A DNA stretch of 64,000 nt from UBA6168 sp041741095 (GCA_041741095.1 JBGSKQ010000095.1:335567-399566); one strand, 5' to 3'. Counted from the first letter of the stretch, positions 8,594 to 19,631 are shown. Numbers and translations: made by a program. The notes: generated by a model from the letters alone, not told the origin.

Positions 8594-11500
8594 CTAATGT
8601 TTTATTAAAACGATTTTTTCGGTGAAAAGCCTCTGCCCATGGGTCATTCCAACCAATTGATAAACGCCAGGCGGCAGTCCCGTCAAGTCAATCGCCAAAT
8701 TTCCACTGCTCCATTGTTCTCTTTTTTTAGCAAAAACCTCCAAACCTAGTGGGTTGTAAACAACGCATTCGAAATCTAAAGGCGATGAGGTATTTAACAA
8801 CAAAAAAACCGAGCCAGTGGTGGGGTTGGGAAATAGTGCATAATGGATGTCCCGGCTGGTAGCGCTCGTAGCTGAAACGGTTTCGATTTGGACGTAAATG
8901 GACGTTTCACAAAAAGCGGCATCTGAAACGGTGACTTGGTACCAGCCTGCCGATAGCCCTTCAGCAATTGGCCCAATTTGCCCATCCTCCCAAAGGTAGT
9001 TGTAGGGCGGCGTTCCACCGTTGCCCATTGCGGTGGCCGATCCATTGTTTTGGCCAGGATCTGCAGATATGGTGGTGGCTGTAATGTAAAGTGAATCTGG
9101 GCTGTCAATGATAAACACAGTGTCGAACAGGCAAGCGTTTGAATCAAAAACCGTCAACTGGTAAGTGCCTGCCGCCACGTTGGCTAAGTCTTCTGTAAAG
9201 AATATCTCGTTATTGGAAGAAAGCCAATTGTAAGTATAGCTGGGTGTGCCGCCAACAATCGTAAGGCCAATGCTACCCGATTCTTCCCCAAAACATACAA
9301 CATCCTCTAGCTCGGCATTTTGTAGGGCCAAGGCACTTGTTGGTTGGGAGATGGTATAAAAAATAGATTGAATCGCACAGATATTGCCGTCGGTTACGGT
9401 CACCGCATATTGCCCTGGCGGCAGGTTCGTCAAATCTTGGGTGGTGTCGCTGTTGCTCCAATGGTAAGTGTAGGGATAGGTGCCACCCGTTACGGTCAAA
9501 TCAATGCTCCCGTCCTCTTCTTCAAAACAACTCACATGCGAAACGACCGGGGGTGGGTTCAAAAGGCTCAAAGCCGCCTCCGGTTCGGAAATTTCGATAG
9601 AAATACTCCTGGTGCAACTGTTTGCATCTGAAACAAATACGGAATACGTTCCCGCCGACAGGTTTTGGATATCCTCGTTGTTGCTGACAAATCCGCCGTT
9701 TTCATCTGTCCACGTGATGTCGAATGGTGACTGGCCACCATTAATGTTGAGGTTGATGGCCCCGTCGTGGTTGTCTTTGCACCTTACATTTTGTAATTGC
9801 CCATTTGGCACAGACAGGAGCAACAAAGGATTGGACGCCACCTCGGCCCATTCCGAAACCACCACACAACCTGTTTGATCCGTGATGGTCACGTTGTATT
9901 CGCCACTGCCGAGGGCAGTATTTATCAAGGTATCGTTGCTGAAAAATCCTGTTTCGCCATTGCTCCAGATATAATTGAATGGCGCCAGTCCTCCTTCAAT
10001 CACGACAGTCATTTGCCCTGTTTCTTCCCCTGCGCAAGAAACCTCATTCCCCATTTCCATAACTTCGACCGAAACCGGGAAAAAAGCTTCCGGCACTTTT
10101 ACCGACATCAGTTCTTGGGTACAACCAGCGGCATCGGTCACAGTTACGTGGTAATCGCCCACTGCCGGGTTGATGAGGCAGGTGGTTGTATCGCCCGTAT
10201 CCCATACAAAATAATAGGGGCCAACGCCTCCTTGAGCACTTACGCAAACAGTGTCCACATCGTTTACGATTTCGCAGCCGGGCGGCACCACCAGGGTTGA
10301 AAATGGCGTCAAGGAGTCGGGCATAGAGATTTCGATGGGCTCGCTGATGGCTACACAGTGGTTGGAGTCTTGTATCGTCAGGGTATAACTGCCTTCCTCA
10401 AGGTTGCCCAAATCTTCGATCGTCGCGCCGGTTGACCATTGAATTTGGTAGGGTTGAACGCCGCCAGTCAGTGAAACATCAATATTGCCATCAGCCCCGC
10501 CAAAACAGGCGATATCTTCGGCATTTTCTATTTTAATGCTCAATTCCGGCGGTTGGCTCAAGGGGATTAAACCAGTAAATAAAACGCAATTGTTGGCAGC
10601 GGTTACAGTGGCGGCGTAGTTGGCAGCCACCAAGTTGGTGATAGTGTTTCCGTGTTTACCATTGTTCCAGACAATGTCATAAGGTTCCATGCCTCCTGTC
10701 AATACTATTGATATTTCACCAGTTGCGGAACCATAACAAGCCGGGCTGATGGTGTCCAAGTCTAAAATAGACATTGGTTGCTGTGGGGTCAAATAGAAAG
10801 TAGAATCAAACATGCAACCGTTCCCATCTATAATCGTGACCGTGTATTCACCAGGAGAAAGGTCGTATAAGCAGCATTCTGAAAAATCGGTGCTCCACGA
10901 GTAAGAGTATGGTGCTTCGCCACCAGCTACAACTGAGACTTCGATGAAACCGTTGTTGATGCCAAAACAGGGCGGAGATTGAACGTTGGCAGCTATGTCA
11001 AATAGCTCTGGGCCAGTCAACCAAATGGAATCTGTGACAAAGGTGCAGCCCAATTGGTCAGTCACAGTGACGGCATAACCTCCTTGCCCGATGTTGGGCA
11101 AATCTTCCATGTTTAACCCATTCCCCCAATCATAAGTGTAGCTGCCGTTTCCACCAAATACCGAAATTCCGATATTGCCATTATTCAAGCCATTGCAAGT
11201 TGGGTCGGTGGTAAAATCAACAATTACATCAATGGGGTTGGGTTGTTCCAATAATATGGTTTCGGTATGGCTGCAACCCTTGCTATCGGTAATGCTGACC
11301 TGGTAGCCCTGAGCGGAAAGGTTGTTGATGATACTTCCCACGCCACCATTGTCCCACATAACATTATATGGCGATGTGCCGCCACTCACTGCAATATCAA
11401 TTTCGCCATTGTGAAAACCAAAACATTGAGGCTGTTCTACATTGGGTAAAATGCTGATGGTGGCAGGTTCTTTGACGACAATATTTTGCAAAATCAACTG

Positions 11501-14500
11501 GCAGCCCCTCGTATCGGAAACTGTCACAGAATAACTGCCTGAGATCAGGTTGCTGATGGTTTTGGTCATTTGGCCGTTGCTCCAGTTGAACTGGTATGGG
11601 GGCGAACCACCGAATACATTCAAGGTGATTTTTCCGTTTTGAAAACCAGCGCAAGAGGCATCTTCCACAGTTGGAAATACCTTCAAATGCTCAGGTTCTG
11701 GCACATTGATAGTCAGCACGTTGGCACAATTTCCTTCTGTGACAGTTACCGTATAATCACCTGTCGTAAGTCCGCATAGCTGGGCTGTCGTGGCACCTGT
11801 ACTCCACAATATGTTGGGTGAGTTTCCAATCACTTGCAATTCTATACACCCATCCGAACCGCCTGCGCAACTGACGGGCGTCACTTGATTGATATTGACG
11901 ACTGCAGAGGGGCCGTTGACCACCACCACCGGCAAGTAAAAATCACAGCCTTCCGGTGAGCTGTCGCTGATAGTGAAAGAATAGGTGCCTTGCAGCAAGT
12001 TGTTGATGGTTAATGGCCCTGCCTGGTTTCCTATCAAATTGTCATCCCATTCATAAGTATAGGGTGGTGTTCCGTTCAGTGGAGTGATGGTGATGGCCCC
12101 GTCGTTGCCGTTGCAATTGGTGACGGCCTGGACGGAGGTTTGCACAGCGTCAACTGAAACCACTGTTTTTACATGTACAGAATCAATGTCGGAGCAGCCA
12201 TTGGAACCTGTGATGGTCACGGAATATAAATCGGTGGCTCCTTTTACTGCGTTGCTGTTTATATTTTGGATAGCAATGGTGGAGCCGTTATTCCACTCAA
12301 AGGCTACAGGTGCAAGACCGCTGCCTATGTCAATGGCAATCAGGGTTTGCGAAGCGCCATAGCACAGCGTTGTATCGCCTGCGATAAATGCATCTGGGCT
12401 GGGTTTTATCAAAAATTCAACATCGGCGATGTCCCTGCATCCACCTGCTGAAGTTGACACTATATAATAATGTGTATTTTGTTCAGGAAAAATGACCGCA
12501 GGAATTTGGTTGCTGCCATCCGGTGGCAAGCTGTGGTGAAAGCTGATGAGTCCATTCACACCATTGGAATCCACAATATCCAGGTTGTTTAGGTCAAACG
12601 AAGTGCCTGCACAAATTTCAGGGCTGGCAACCGTGGTCAAAGCAGGTTGTGGCAAAATAGTAATGCTTGCCGGGCTTCGCTCAATGGTGAAACAGGAATC
12701 AGGGTTCAGGCTGATTTCTTCTGCATAAAAAGTAATGGTTATGGGACTGTCCGTATTGTTGACAGGAAAGTTGGGCGGCGTAAAATCATTGCCTTCATGA
12801 AGCAGATTCCCGCCAATTGGGGCATCATACCAATAAATCGTTCCGCCGAAAGGAATGGCTGAAACATGGCCGATTGCCCCGCTGCATACAGTATCGTTTT
12901 CTACCAGCAATGTGGGCAAAAAGAACTCGTCCAGATCGCCACTGCAGTTGGCATCATACCCATCACAAGGCGTTTCCTCAATGCCTGGGTTGACGAAGAA
13001 ATTCGTGTCGTCGCAATCGTCGTCATTTGGTACATAGCCCAATAAAATAATGGGCAGGCATGAGGCTACATACACATCTGGGCTGCCAAATCCGTCTTGA
13101 TCCTCGTCCAAATAATAGACAAAATTGGGGAAGCCCAAATCCTTCGAACCATAAAATACGATATTGTCGAGGGCGAGGTCGCCCCGGTTTCCATTGCCGC
13201 CATTGCCAACAAAACGGAACTGGGCGGTTTGCCCATGATAGGCATCCAGGTCTATGAACTGCTTTTTCCAAACATTTCCCAAATTGCCACTGGCCGACCA
13301 CAGCGTTTGCCAAGTCATGCCGCCGTTGGTGGTGATTTGCAGCAAGACACTGTTTACGTTTACGCCATACAACATGTAGTTGAACGACATATCGCAACTG
13401 TCCGGACTGGCATGTACTTCAATACAGTTGGATACCAGTACCGCTTGATTGTTGCTTCGGCATGGCGCAGGCGAGGATTCCAAATAAATGTAATTGCCAC
13501 CGCCAGGCACGTCGTCGTCGGGGCCGGTGAGCGAGGTCAGCGTTGGCCCAGCGTTTACAATCCAATCAAAGTCATCATTGGTGGCATTGGTCCAAACGCC
13601 GGTTATTGCGCAAGGGTCTGGGCAGTTTGTGGAACAAGGCGCTTGACTATCGAAGTCTTCCAGCAAAGTGGCTGGGGGAGGGGAGCAGCCCGTCGAGAAA
13701 ACCATTGGGCATGAATTGGCAGAAAAGTCGCCATTGCCGCAGTATTCACGGATATAAATTTCATAATCTGTGGAAGGATCCAACCCAGTTAGCATAACTG
13801 GGGGGCAACCAACATACACTACATCTCCGCCTCCCTGTGTTGAATCCGAGCCGGGGCTGAAACCGGGTGTGCCAAATTCCAAAATGGACGTACTGCAATT
13901 GCCGCCATCCGACCAATTGAGAATGGCCGATGTGGAGTCGGCACCTTCTACTATGACCACACTTGGGGTGATACATGCTACCGCCTCGAATACCAGTTCG
14001 ACGAACTCCAGGGTGCCATAATGTTCTTTTCCGTCATCGCAGATTTGAAGGGTCCAAATCCCGTTAGGTGCGGTAGCATCGTTGAATTTGCTCATGTTGT
14101 CTTCCGGCAGGAAAAGGCCGATAAACGGAGCATGTCCCGATGAAATGTCAACTGCATTGCAAGCCTCTGGCGAGGAATTGGAAATAAAAGAAGTAAACTG
14201 GTCGCATTGGCCATTGTAAGGATCGCCATAGTCGTCGTTGCCGCTGCCGTTGTCGGACGACAGTTCAACCTCAACGCCAGAAGGAGAAAAGAGTGTCATG
14301 TCCAGGTCGGCCACCCATTCATGTTTGATGATGATGCGGATTTCTTTCAAATAAACGTCGTTGCCGAGGGCAGTGCCTGGGGCATTTTGCACGTCAATCT
14401 GGAAGAGGTGGCTTGCATTGCAGCTAAAATCGTTGATGGGCAAGGCAAGCTGGCAGGCACTGGGGTTGGGAAGCAATGGAGGCGGCAGGTCGAAAACGTT

Positions 14501-14572
14501 GGCGAATATCGGGCTACCCATTGACACACAAAAAAATAATACAATACTAATCCGAATGTAGAAATGCTGCAT
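8594..14572 (-). CDS. Giant SprB-repeat surface adhesin with T9SS sorting domain
   Basis: 1992-aa exported protein, probably T9SS-secreted and surface-attached. After a signal peptide (to about 24) come a proprotein-convertase P domain (about 55-195, with EWVADLDMTLFSPSG and APNGIWTLQICDD), a fibronectin III-like domain (about 200-290), a jelly-roll/MAM-like domain (about 300-480), a MopE-like calcium or copper-binding segment (about 485-550, DEDQDGFG, NDDDCDD, CDGYDANCSGD) and Ig/PKD-like domains (to about 810). About 14 SprB-type repeats of roughly 77 residues follow, each with C-x-G-x3-G, GG-x3-PY-x3-W-x2-G, a Y-x-V-T-V-x-D strand and a late Cys. The C-terminus has the sorting motif FPNPTTG. 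SprB-type proteins serve in gliding or adhesion; the role here is inferred. Confidence 0.92.
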   Translation of the reverse strand: MQHFYIRISIVLFFCVSMGSPIFANVFDLPPPLLPNPSACQLALPINDFSCNASHLFQIDVQNAPGTALGNDVYLKEIRIIIKHEWVADLDMTLFSPSGVEVELSSDNGSGNDDYGDPYNGQCDQFTSFISNSSPEACNAVDISSGHAPFIGLFLPEDNMSKFNDATAPNGIWTLQICDDGKEHYGTLEFVELVFEAVACITPSVVIVEGADSTSAILNWSDGGNCSTSILEFGTPGFSPGSDSTQGGGDVVYVGCPPVMLTGLDPSTDYEIYIREYCGNGDFSANSCPMVFSTGCSPPPATLLEDFDSQAPCSTNCPDPCAITGVWTNATNDDFDWIVNAGPTLTSLTGPDDDVPGGGNYIYLESSPAPCRSNNQAVLVSNCIEVHASPDSCDMSFNYMLYGVNVNSVLLQITTNGGMTWQTLWSASGNLGNVWKKQFIDLDAYHGQTAQFRFVGNGGNGNRGDLALDNIVFYGSKDLGFPNFVYYLDEDQDGFGSPDVYVASCLPIILLGYVPNDDDCDDTNFFVNPGIEETPCDGYDANCSGDLDEFFLPTLLVENDTVCSGAIGHVSAIPFGGTIYWYDAPIGGNLLHEGNDFTPPNFPVNNTDSPITITFYAEEISLNPDSCFTIERSPASITILPQPALTTVASPEICAGTSFDLNNLDIVDSNGVNGLISFHHSLPPDGSNQIPAVIFPEQNTHYYIVSTSAGGCRDIADVEFLIKPSPDAFIAGDTTLCYGASQTLIAIDIGSGLAPVAFEWNNGSTIAIQNINSNAVKGATDLYSVTITGSNGCSDIDSVHVKTVVSVDAVQTSVQAVTNCNGNDGAITITPLNGTPPYTYEWDDNLIGNQAGPLTINNLLQGTYSFTISDSSPEGCDFYLPVVVVNGPSAVVNINQVTPVSCAGGSDGCIELQVIGNSPNILWSTGATTAQLCGLTTGDYTVTVTEGNCANVLTINVPEPEHLKVFPTVEDASCAGFQNGKITLNVFGGSPPYQFNWSNGQMTKTISNLISGSYSVTVSDTRGCQLILQNIVVKEPATISILPNVEQPQCFGFHNGEIDIAVSGGTSPYNVMWDNGGVGSIINNLSAQGYQVSITDSKGCSHTETILLEQPNPIDVIVDFTTDPTCNGLNNGNIGISVFGGNGSYTYDWGNGLNMEDLPNIGQGGYAVTVTDQLGCTFVTDSIWLTGPELFDIAANVQSPPCFGINNGFIEVSVVAGGEAPYSYSWSTDFSECCLYDLSPGEYTVTIIDGNGCMFDSTFYLTPQQPMSILDLDTISPACYGSATGEISIVLTGGMEPYDIVWNNGKHGNTITNLVAANYAATVTAANNCVLFTGLIPLSQPPELSIKIENAEDIACFGGADGNIDVSLTGGVQPYQIQWSTGATIEDLGNLEEGSYTLTIQDSNHCVAISEPIEISMPDSLTPFSTLVVPPGCEIVNDVDTVCVSAQGGVGPYYFVWDTGDTTTCLINPAVGDYHVTVTDAAGCTQELMSVKVPEAFFPVSVEVMEMGNEVSCAGEETGQMTVVIEGGLAPFNYIWSNGETGFFSNDTLINTALGSGEYNVTITDQTGCVVVSEWAEVASNPLLLLSVPNGQLQNVRCKDNHDGAINLNINGGQSPFDITWTDENGGFVSNNEDIQNLSAGTYSVFVSDANSCTRSISIEISEPEAALSLLNPPPVVSHVSCFEEEDGSIDLTVTGGTYPYTYHWSNSDTTQDLTNLPPGQYAVTVTDGNICAIQSIFYTISQPTSALALQNAELEDVVCFGEESGSIGLTIVGGTPSYTYNWLSSNNEIFFTEDLANVAAGTYQLTVFDSNACLFDTVFIIDSPDSLYITATTISADPGQNNGSATAMGNGGTPPYNYLWEDGQIGPIAEGLSAGWYQVTVSDAAFCETSIYVQIETVSATSATSRDIHYALFPNPTTGSVFLLLNTSSPLDFECVVYNPLGLEVFAKKREQWSSGNLAIDLTGLPPGVYQLVGMTHGQRLFTEKIVLIKH
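8890..12130 (-). repeat. Array of about 14 SprB-type repeats inside the adhesin gene
   Basis: Coding repeats of about 230 bp each, boundaries approximate. The protein units share a conserved Cys-Gly start, the GG...PY...W core and a closing G-x-Y-x-V-x-V-x-D segment but diverge at the DNA level, so they are old repeats and not a recent expansion. Unit 9 (with VPPGCEIVNDVDTV) lacks the normal C-x-G-x3-G opening. Confidence 0.85.
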
Positions 14573-15359
14573 ACTGGCTGTTCCTGAATGTGTTTTATTA
14601 AAACTGGCCGTGACTAAAATTGAAACAGCGACATACCGTGTTTGCCATTAGCATTTAAAACACTTTATTAATAAATTAATATTATTGCGTTTTTAATGCC
14701 GATGCCTGACGATTGCCACTTTCACTTGAAGAGGTTTCAGGTTTGGTGTTCTTAAAAAAGCATGTGCCGAAAGGATACTGGTAAGGAGATAAAACCCAAA
14801 TTAATAGGTTTGTTTATTTTCTACTGGTAAAAATTTGAAGTCATTGAATGGGTAAGGATTATAATCGCACGGCAAGGGCAAAAATAATCAAAATTGGCAA
14901 TGGGGATTCATACCGAAAAAAAATTGCTCTAAAAGTTGAAATGCAGCGGTTTAGATATTATAAAAATAAACAAATTAATATTTACCCACTAATCGGTACT
15001 ATGTTGTTTAAAAACAGGCAACGTTTTTGTCTAATGTGAAATCAAATGCCAGATTTTCAATTTTTTATGAACTGGAATTTTAACCATAGAAAATTCTTAT
15101 TTACCAGATTTTGAGAAGAAATTTTTCTTAGGGCTTCTAAAACATACTGTGAGAAAACTACTTTTCCTGCCCTTTTTTCCTCCTTTTTCCTCCACAAATT
15201 TTCCATAATATAATTGTCTCAAGAAAAGGATTTTGGTGATATGCAAAATGCGATCCGTGATCTGGCGGCCCTGACAAATGGCCTTCAGGTCATGGTCCGC
15301 AGCTTGCATCCACTTCTACCGAGTTAAACTCCAATTCTTTAACTAAATCCAATCCCATT
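14573..15359. other. Long AT-rich spacer between divergent surface-protein genes
   Basis: 787 bp separating the adhesin and the dockerin/cohesin-like protein. It must hold both promoters. A TAGGTTTG-like -7 element occurs near 14800, but I see no convincing -33 partner. A short open frame at 14848-15039 has no coding character. No tRNA-like, dyad or palindromic element was recognised. Confidence 0.45.
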
Positions 15360-18300
15360 ATGAATCCGGTCGTTACTATCCCGGCATTCAGGAGGACTGC
15401 CATGTTTATGGCACTGGCCTTCTGCGCATTTACATTCTCTTCCTTTGCCCAACCGACGCCACTAATTACTGGCGATTCGGTGGCCTGTCCAGGCGCTTCC
15501 CGCTTCTATGCGACTGAATTTCACCAAGGCTCTTCATGGGCATGGTCAGTTTCACCAGGCGGGACAATTACCCAGAACTTAGGAAACTTTATCCAGGTGA
15601 AATGGGCCAACCAGCCCAATAGCAGCCAATGGGTGCTCGTCGCCGAAACCGATTCCCTCGGCGATTCGGTGGAAGATTCCTTGACTGTCTTGATTAAAAA
15701 CACCATTTTGACTTGCGAAAACAGCGTCAATGTTTCCCTCGATCAAAGTGGTGTTGCAGTCATCGAACCAGACATGTTGCTGGATGGCTACTATAATACA
15801 TACGTAGGTTTCACTGTAACCATCACGACTCCCGCAGGTGCTTTTTTGGGCAACACCATTAACTGTAGCCATATTGGAAAAACACTAATTGGCAAGGTAA
15901 CCGTTGACTGCAACGGCAACTCTTGCTGGTCAAATATCCATGTGGAAGATAAAAAAGCACCACAGTTTACCTGCCCGGTCGGCCCAGTGGAAATTCCCTG
16001 CGATACCGATTTGGACAATTATCCTTATCCGCCCGTGGTGGACAATTGCGATCCCTTCCCGCTGGTGGCCATGTCAGGCTATCAAATTGACAACAGCGAT
16101 GTGTGCAACGGCGTGACCATCACCCGCACCTGGACGGCGACCGACCAATACGAAAACCAGTCAAGTTGTGTGCAAATCCTGCACATTTCTCCCGATTCGA
16201 CCATTGATTTTCCAGAGGATAGGTTTTGGGAATGTACCCAATTTGAACTTTATCCCAACATCACACTGCCTACCACCTACACTGGCAATTTGGCCAACAC
16301 TGGTTCAGGCGTGCCAATTGGTGCGGACGGGCCTTACTGCCATTACAGCTATGTTTTTTCAGACGATACCCTCGCGGCTTGTGGCAGCACTTTTAAAATC
16401 ATCCGCACCTGGTCAGTGTTGAATTGGTGTACTGGCCAAATCGTGTTGGAGGACAACGATGGCGACGACAACGAGCAAGTCATCAAAATCATTGACATCA
16501 AAAAGCCTACGATGGTAGTGCCGCCTATCTTCTTGAGCGCCAATATCACGGGAGCCTTGGCTGTCAATTGTGCTTCTACTGGCCTACTGCCTGCTCCAGT
16601 TTTTTCAGATGATTGCAGTGGAGTGACCATCCGCATTTTCACACCCATTGGTGAAGCCGAATATGTGAATGGCGTGGACGGCAAACAAGGCGGTTATGTG
16701 CCTTCACCTGGTTTGACCATTGGCAACCATACCGTTTTATACAAAGCCATTGATGATTGCGGAAATGTGCAGGAAATCCCTATCAATGCCGCCGTGATTG
16801 ACGATATTATCCCAACGGTCATTTGCGACGAATATACCGATGTGAACCTTGATGTACAAGGCTATTCCGACGTGATGGCCACTACTTTTGACGATGGCAG
16901 CCACGATAACTGCTGTTTGGATAAAATGCTGGTGAAAAGAATGAGCGAACCAGACAACGCCTTTGGCCCTTCTATCGCCTTCGATTGCAATGACGATACG
17001 GTCATGGTGGTACTGCGGGTTTTCGACTGTTTTGGCAACTACAATGAATGTATGGTGGAGGCCATTGTCAACGACAAAATAGCCCCCACGTGCATTGCTC
17101 CACCACAAAAAACGGTGGTTTGTACCAACTTGCCCGCCGACATTACGAATGCTTGGCTGCAAACCCAAGGTACGCCCAGCAACTACGACAACTGCGGCGC
17201 AGAGGTGACGGAATTGCCTTTTGTTGAAAACATAGACCAATGTGGCAATGGGTATATTATCCGTCATTTCGAGGCGGTGGACGAGGCTGGAAACAAGTCA
17301 AACTGTGAGCAGCACATTTATGTCACGCCCAAATCCGATTGGATCATCCATTTCCCGCCAAACTATTATGGCGAGTGCGGCGACTCCATCCAAACAGGCG
17401 TGGCTACGGTAGAAAATTTTGGCTGCGACATGTGGGCCGTGCATTCTGAAGACCAATATTTCAGCGTGACAGGCGACAGCGCTGCATGTTTTAAAATAGT
17501 GCGTACCTGGAGCCTCATTAACTGGTGCTATTATGACCAGTTTGCCCCGCCACAAATTATCCTCACGGAGGAAGACGGCGCTTGGATTGATGAAACGACC
17601 TACAACAATTATGGCCATTACGAATATCAGCAAATCATCAAAGTGATTGACACGGCACCGCCAGTGCTTTCCTATCCTTACGATAGCGTCTTTTGTACTT
17701 TGGACGAAGAATGCCTTTCTGGCGAAGTGTCTGTGCCCATTCAAATTACAGGCGAGTGTGCCAACGACTTTGAAATCGTTTACCACCTGGATTTCAACAA
17801 CGACCTGAGCTACGAGGCAAGCGGCAACGGTTTCTACGAAGGCGAAGCGCCGATTGGCGACCACCGCATCGTCTATGTGGTCAGGGACGGTTGTTACAAT
17901 GAATCCACCATCGAAGTGGAGTTCAGCGTGGTGGACTGCAAAAAGCCAACACCCGTCTGCATCAGCGGCCTGATTGTGGAAATCATGCAGACTGGCATGA
18001 TTGAAATTTGTGCGAGGACTTTTGACGATAAAAGTTTTGATAACTGCCCGGGCGAACTGACCTTCTCGTTTTCGCCTGATGTGACAGATTCTTGCAGGAT
18101 TTTCACCTGCGCCAATACCTACCAGCACATTCCAATCGAGCTTTGGGTAACGGATGCAGCGGGCAACCAAGATTTTTGTGTGACTGATTTGTACATCCAA
18201 GACAACCTGTTCCATTGCCAATCTGGCGTGCCAATCGTTGGGATGCTCATGACGGAATCCCACGAACCCCTGATGGAAGGCAACGTACAGCTCAATGGCG

Positions 18301-19487
18301 TCAGCATCAACCCATCCATGATGACGGGCAGCGATGGCCACTACGATTTTCCCAATGTAACGATTGGCGAGGACTACACCATCACTCCGACCAAGGACGA
18401 CAACTACCTCAACGGCGTGACCACCTATGATCTCGTCTTGATTTCAAGGCACATATTGGGAATACAGCCTTTGACCAGCCCTTACAAGATCATCGCTGCC
18501 GATGCCAACAACTCGCAAACAGTGACCACTTTTGACCTGGTGGCTCTGCGCAAATTGATACTGTTGATTGACACGAATTTGCCAAACAATACCTCCTGGC
18601 GTTTTGTGGAAAAGGCTTACCAATTCCCCAACCCGGCCAACCCTTGGCAGCAAATGTTCCCGGAAGTCATCAACATCAACAACCTGGTGGCTCAAATTGA
18701 CGAAGCCGATTTCATCGCCGTAAAAATTGGCGACGTAAACGGTAGCGCTGACCCGGATGGCTTCAGCGGCGGCTCTGACGAACGGGACGCAGGAATGCTG
18801 ATGTTTATGACGGAAAATATGGAATTGGTTGCGGGCAACACCGTGCAGGTTTCAATAAAAGCCGAAGACTTCCAAAACGTGTATGGTTTCCAGGGCACGA
18901 TTGATTTTGATGTTGAAAAATTGCAGTTCCAGGGGATTGTGCCAAACAATATCACCAATGCAGAAAACTATGGCCTCAACTTGCTTGGCGAAGGGGCGGT
19001 GACGGTCAGTTGGTACGAAACCAACCCTGTGACTTTGGAAAACGGTGAGGCCGTGATTACCCTTGAGTTTTTGGTAAAAAGCAACGGAAACCTTGAAAAC
19101 GCTGTAGGAATTAGCTCAAGGTTTACGACTGCCGAGGCTTACATTGGCGATGATATAGAAATCGTGGACGTGGAACTCGAATTTGAAAATGGCCAGCTTT
19201 CCGCTGCCAACGAAGCCAAACAGGCGGGTTTTGAACTGTACCAAAACGTACCGAACCCATTCGTGGAAAGCACGGTCATTGGTTTCAAACTGCCGAAAGC
19301 CTCCCATGCCAGCTTTTCCATCCTCGACAATATGGGCAGGGTTATCCTCAATTTTGAAGGCGATTATCCGGCAGGGCACAATGAAATCAACCTTCGTGCG
19401 AGCCAGCTTTCCTCTGATGGTTTGCTTTATTACCGCATCGAAACGCCGGATTTCACCGCAACACAGAAAATGACGAATCTTAAATAA
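15360..19487 (+). CDS. Giant secreted protein with dockerin, cohesin-like and T9SS sorting domains
   Basis: 1375-aa exported protein. The start carries a signal peptide ending SSFAQP. Residues about 50-950 are cysteine-rich HYR/Ig-like modules with recurrent phrases such as APQFTCP, VDNCDPFP, ITRTWTATDQ, KIIRTWSVLNWC, AVDEAGNKSNC and VTDAAGNQDFC. Near 955-1015 lies a carboxypeptidase-regulatory-like domain (GSDGHYDFPNVTIGEDYTI). A type I dockerin pair follows (TTYDLVLISRHILGIQPL and ADANNSQTVTTFDLVALRK, with a closing IGDVNGS), then a cohesin-like domain (about 1145-1275, with GFQGTIDFDVEKLQFQG) and a sorting domain (from YQNVPNPFVEST). A dockerin and a cohesin-like fold in one chain suggest self-assembly or capping. 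It is divergent from the adhesin; function unknown. Confidence 0.88.
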   Translation: MNPVVTIPAFRRTAMFMALAFCAFTFSSFAQPTPLITGDSVACPGASRFYATEFHQGSSWAWSVSPGGTITQNLGNFIQVKWANQPNSSQWVLVAETDSLGDSVEDSLTVLIKNTILTCENSVNVSLDQSGVAVIEPDMLLDGYYNTYVGFTVTITTPAGAFLGNTINCSHIGKTLIGKVTVDCNGNSCWSNIHVEDKKAPQFTCPVGPVEIPCDTDLDNYPYPPVVDNCDPFPLVAMSGYQIDNSDVCNGVTITRTWTATDQYENQSSCVQILHISPDSTIDFPEDRFWECTQFELYPNITLPTTYTGNLANTGSGVPIGADGPYCHYSYVFSDDTLAACGSTFKIIRTWSVLNWCTGQIVLEDNDGDDNEQVIKIIDIKKPTMVVPPIFLSANITGALAVNCASTGLLPAPVFSDDCSGVTIRIFTPIGEAEYVNGVDGKQGGYVPSPGLTIGNHTVLYKAIDDCGNVQEIPINAAVIDDIIPTVICDEYTDVNLDVQGYSDVMATTFDDGSHDNCCLDKMLVKRMSEPDNAFGPSIAFDCNDDTVMVVLRVFDCFGNYNECMVEAIVNDKIAPTCIAPPQKTVVCTNLPADITNAWLQTQGTPSNYDNCGAEVTELPFVENIDQCGNGYIIRHFEAVDEAGNKSNCEQHIYVTPKSDWIIHFPPNYYGECGDSIQTGVATVENFGCDMWAVHSEDQYFSVTGDSAACFKIVRTWSLINWCYYDQFAPPQIILTEEDGAWIDETTYNNYGHYEYQQIIKVIDTAPPVLSYPYDSVFCTLDEECLSGEVSVPIQITGECANDFEIVYHLDFNNDLSYEASGNGFYEGEAPIGDHRIVYVVRDGCYNESTIEVEFSVVDCKKPTPVCISGLIVEIMQTGMIEICARTFDDKSFDNCPGELTFSFSPDVTDSCRIFTCANTYQHIPIELWVTDAAGNQDFCVTDLYIQDNLFHCQSGVPIVGMLMTESHEPLMEGNVQLNGVSINPSMMTGSDGHYDFPNVTIGEDYTITPTKDDNYLNGVTTYDLVLISRHILGIQPLTSPYKIIAADANNSQTVTTFDLVALRKLILLIDTNLPNNTSWRFVEKAYQFPNPANPWQQMFPEVININNLVAQIDEADFIAVKIGDVNGSADPDGFSGGSDERDAGMLMFMTENMELVAGNTVQVSIKAEDFQNVYGFQGTIDFDVEKLQFQGIVPNNITNAENYGLNLLGEGAVTVSWYETNPVTLENGEAVITLEFLVKSNGNLENAVGISSRFTTAEAYIGDDIEIVDVELEFENGQLSAANEAKQAGFELYQNVPNPFVESTVIGFKLPKASHASFSILDNMGRVILNFEGDYPAGHNEINLRASQLSSDGLLYYRIETPDFTATQKMTNLK

Positions 19488-19631
19488 TTCTTGCCAAGGG
19501 ATAGGTTGGGAAGAGTTGAGATGGCCAAATTACCACAGGGTCATGCCAACTTTTCTCAACCACCCTTTGCAGATTCGTTTGAAACATCCAACCCCACAGC
19601 CGAAGACTGATAGATTTGGAGTAAAGTTTTT

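Noticed and set aside
14848..15039. A 63-codon open frame in the spacer between the two giant surface genes
   Set aside because: Biased, Lys-rich and without a family match or promoter context; looks like chance in AT-rich DNA.
17298..18341. A 347-codon frame antisense to the dockerin/cohesin-like gene
   Set aside because: Shadow frame of a real gene; no protein-family features and no start context.
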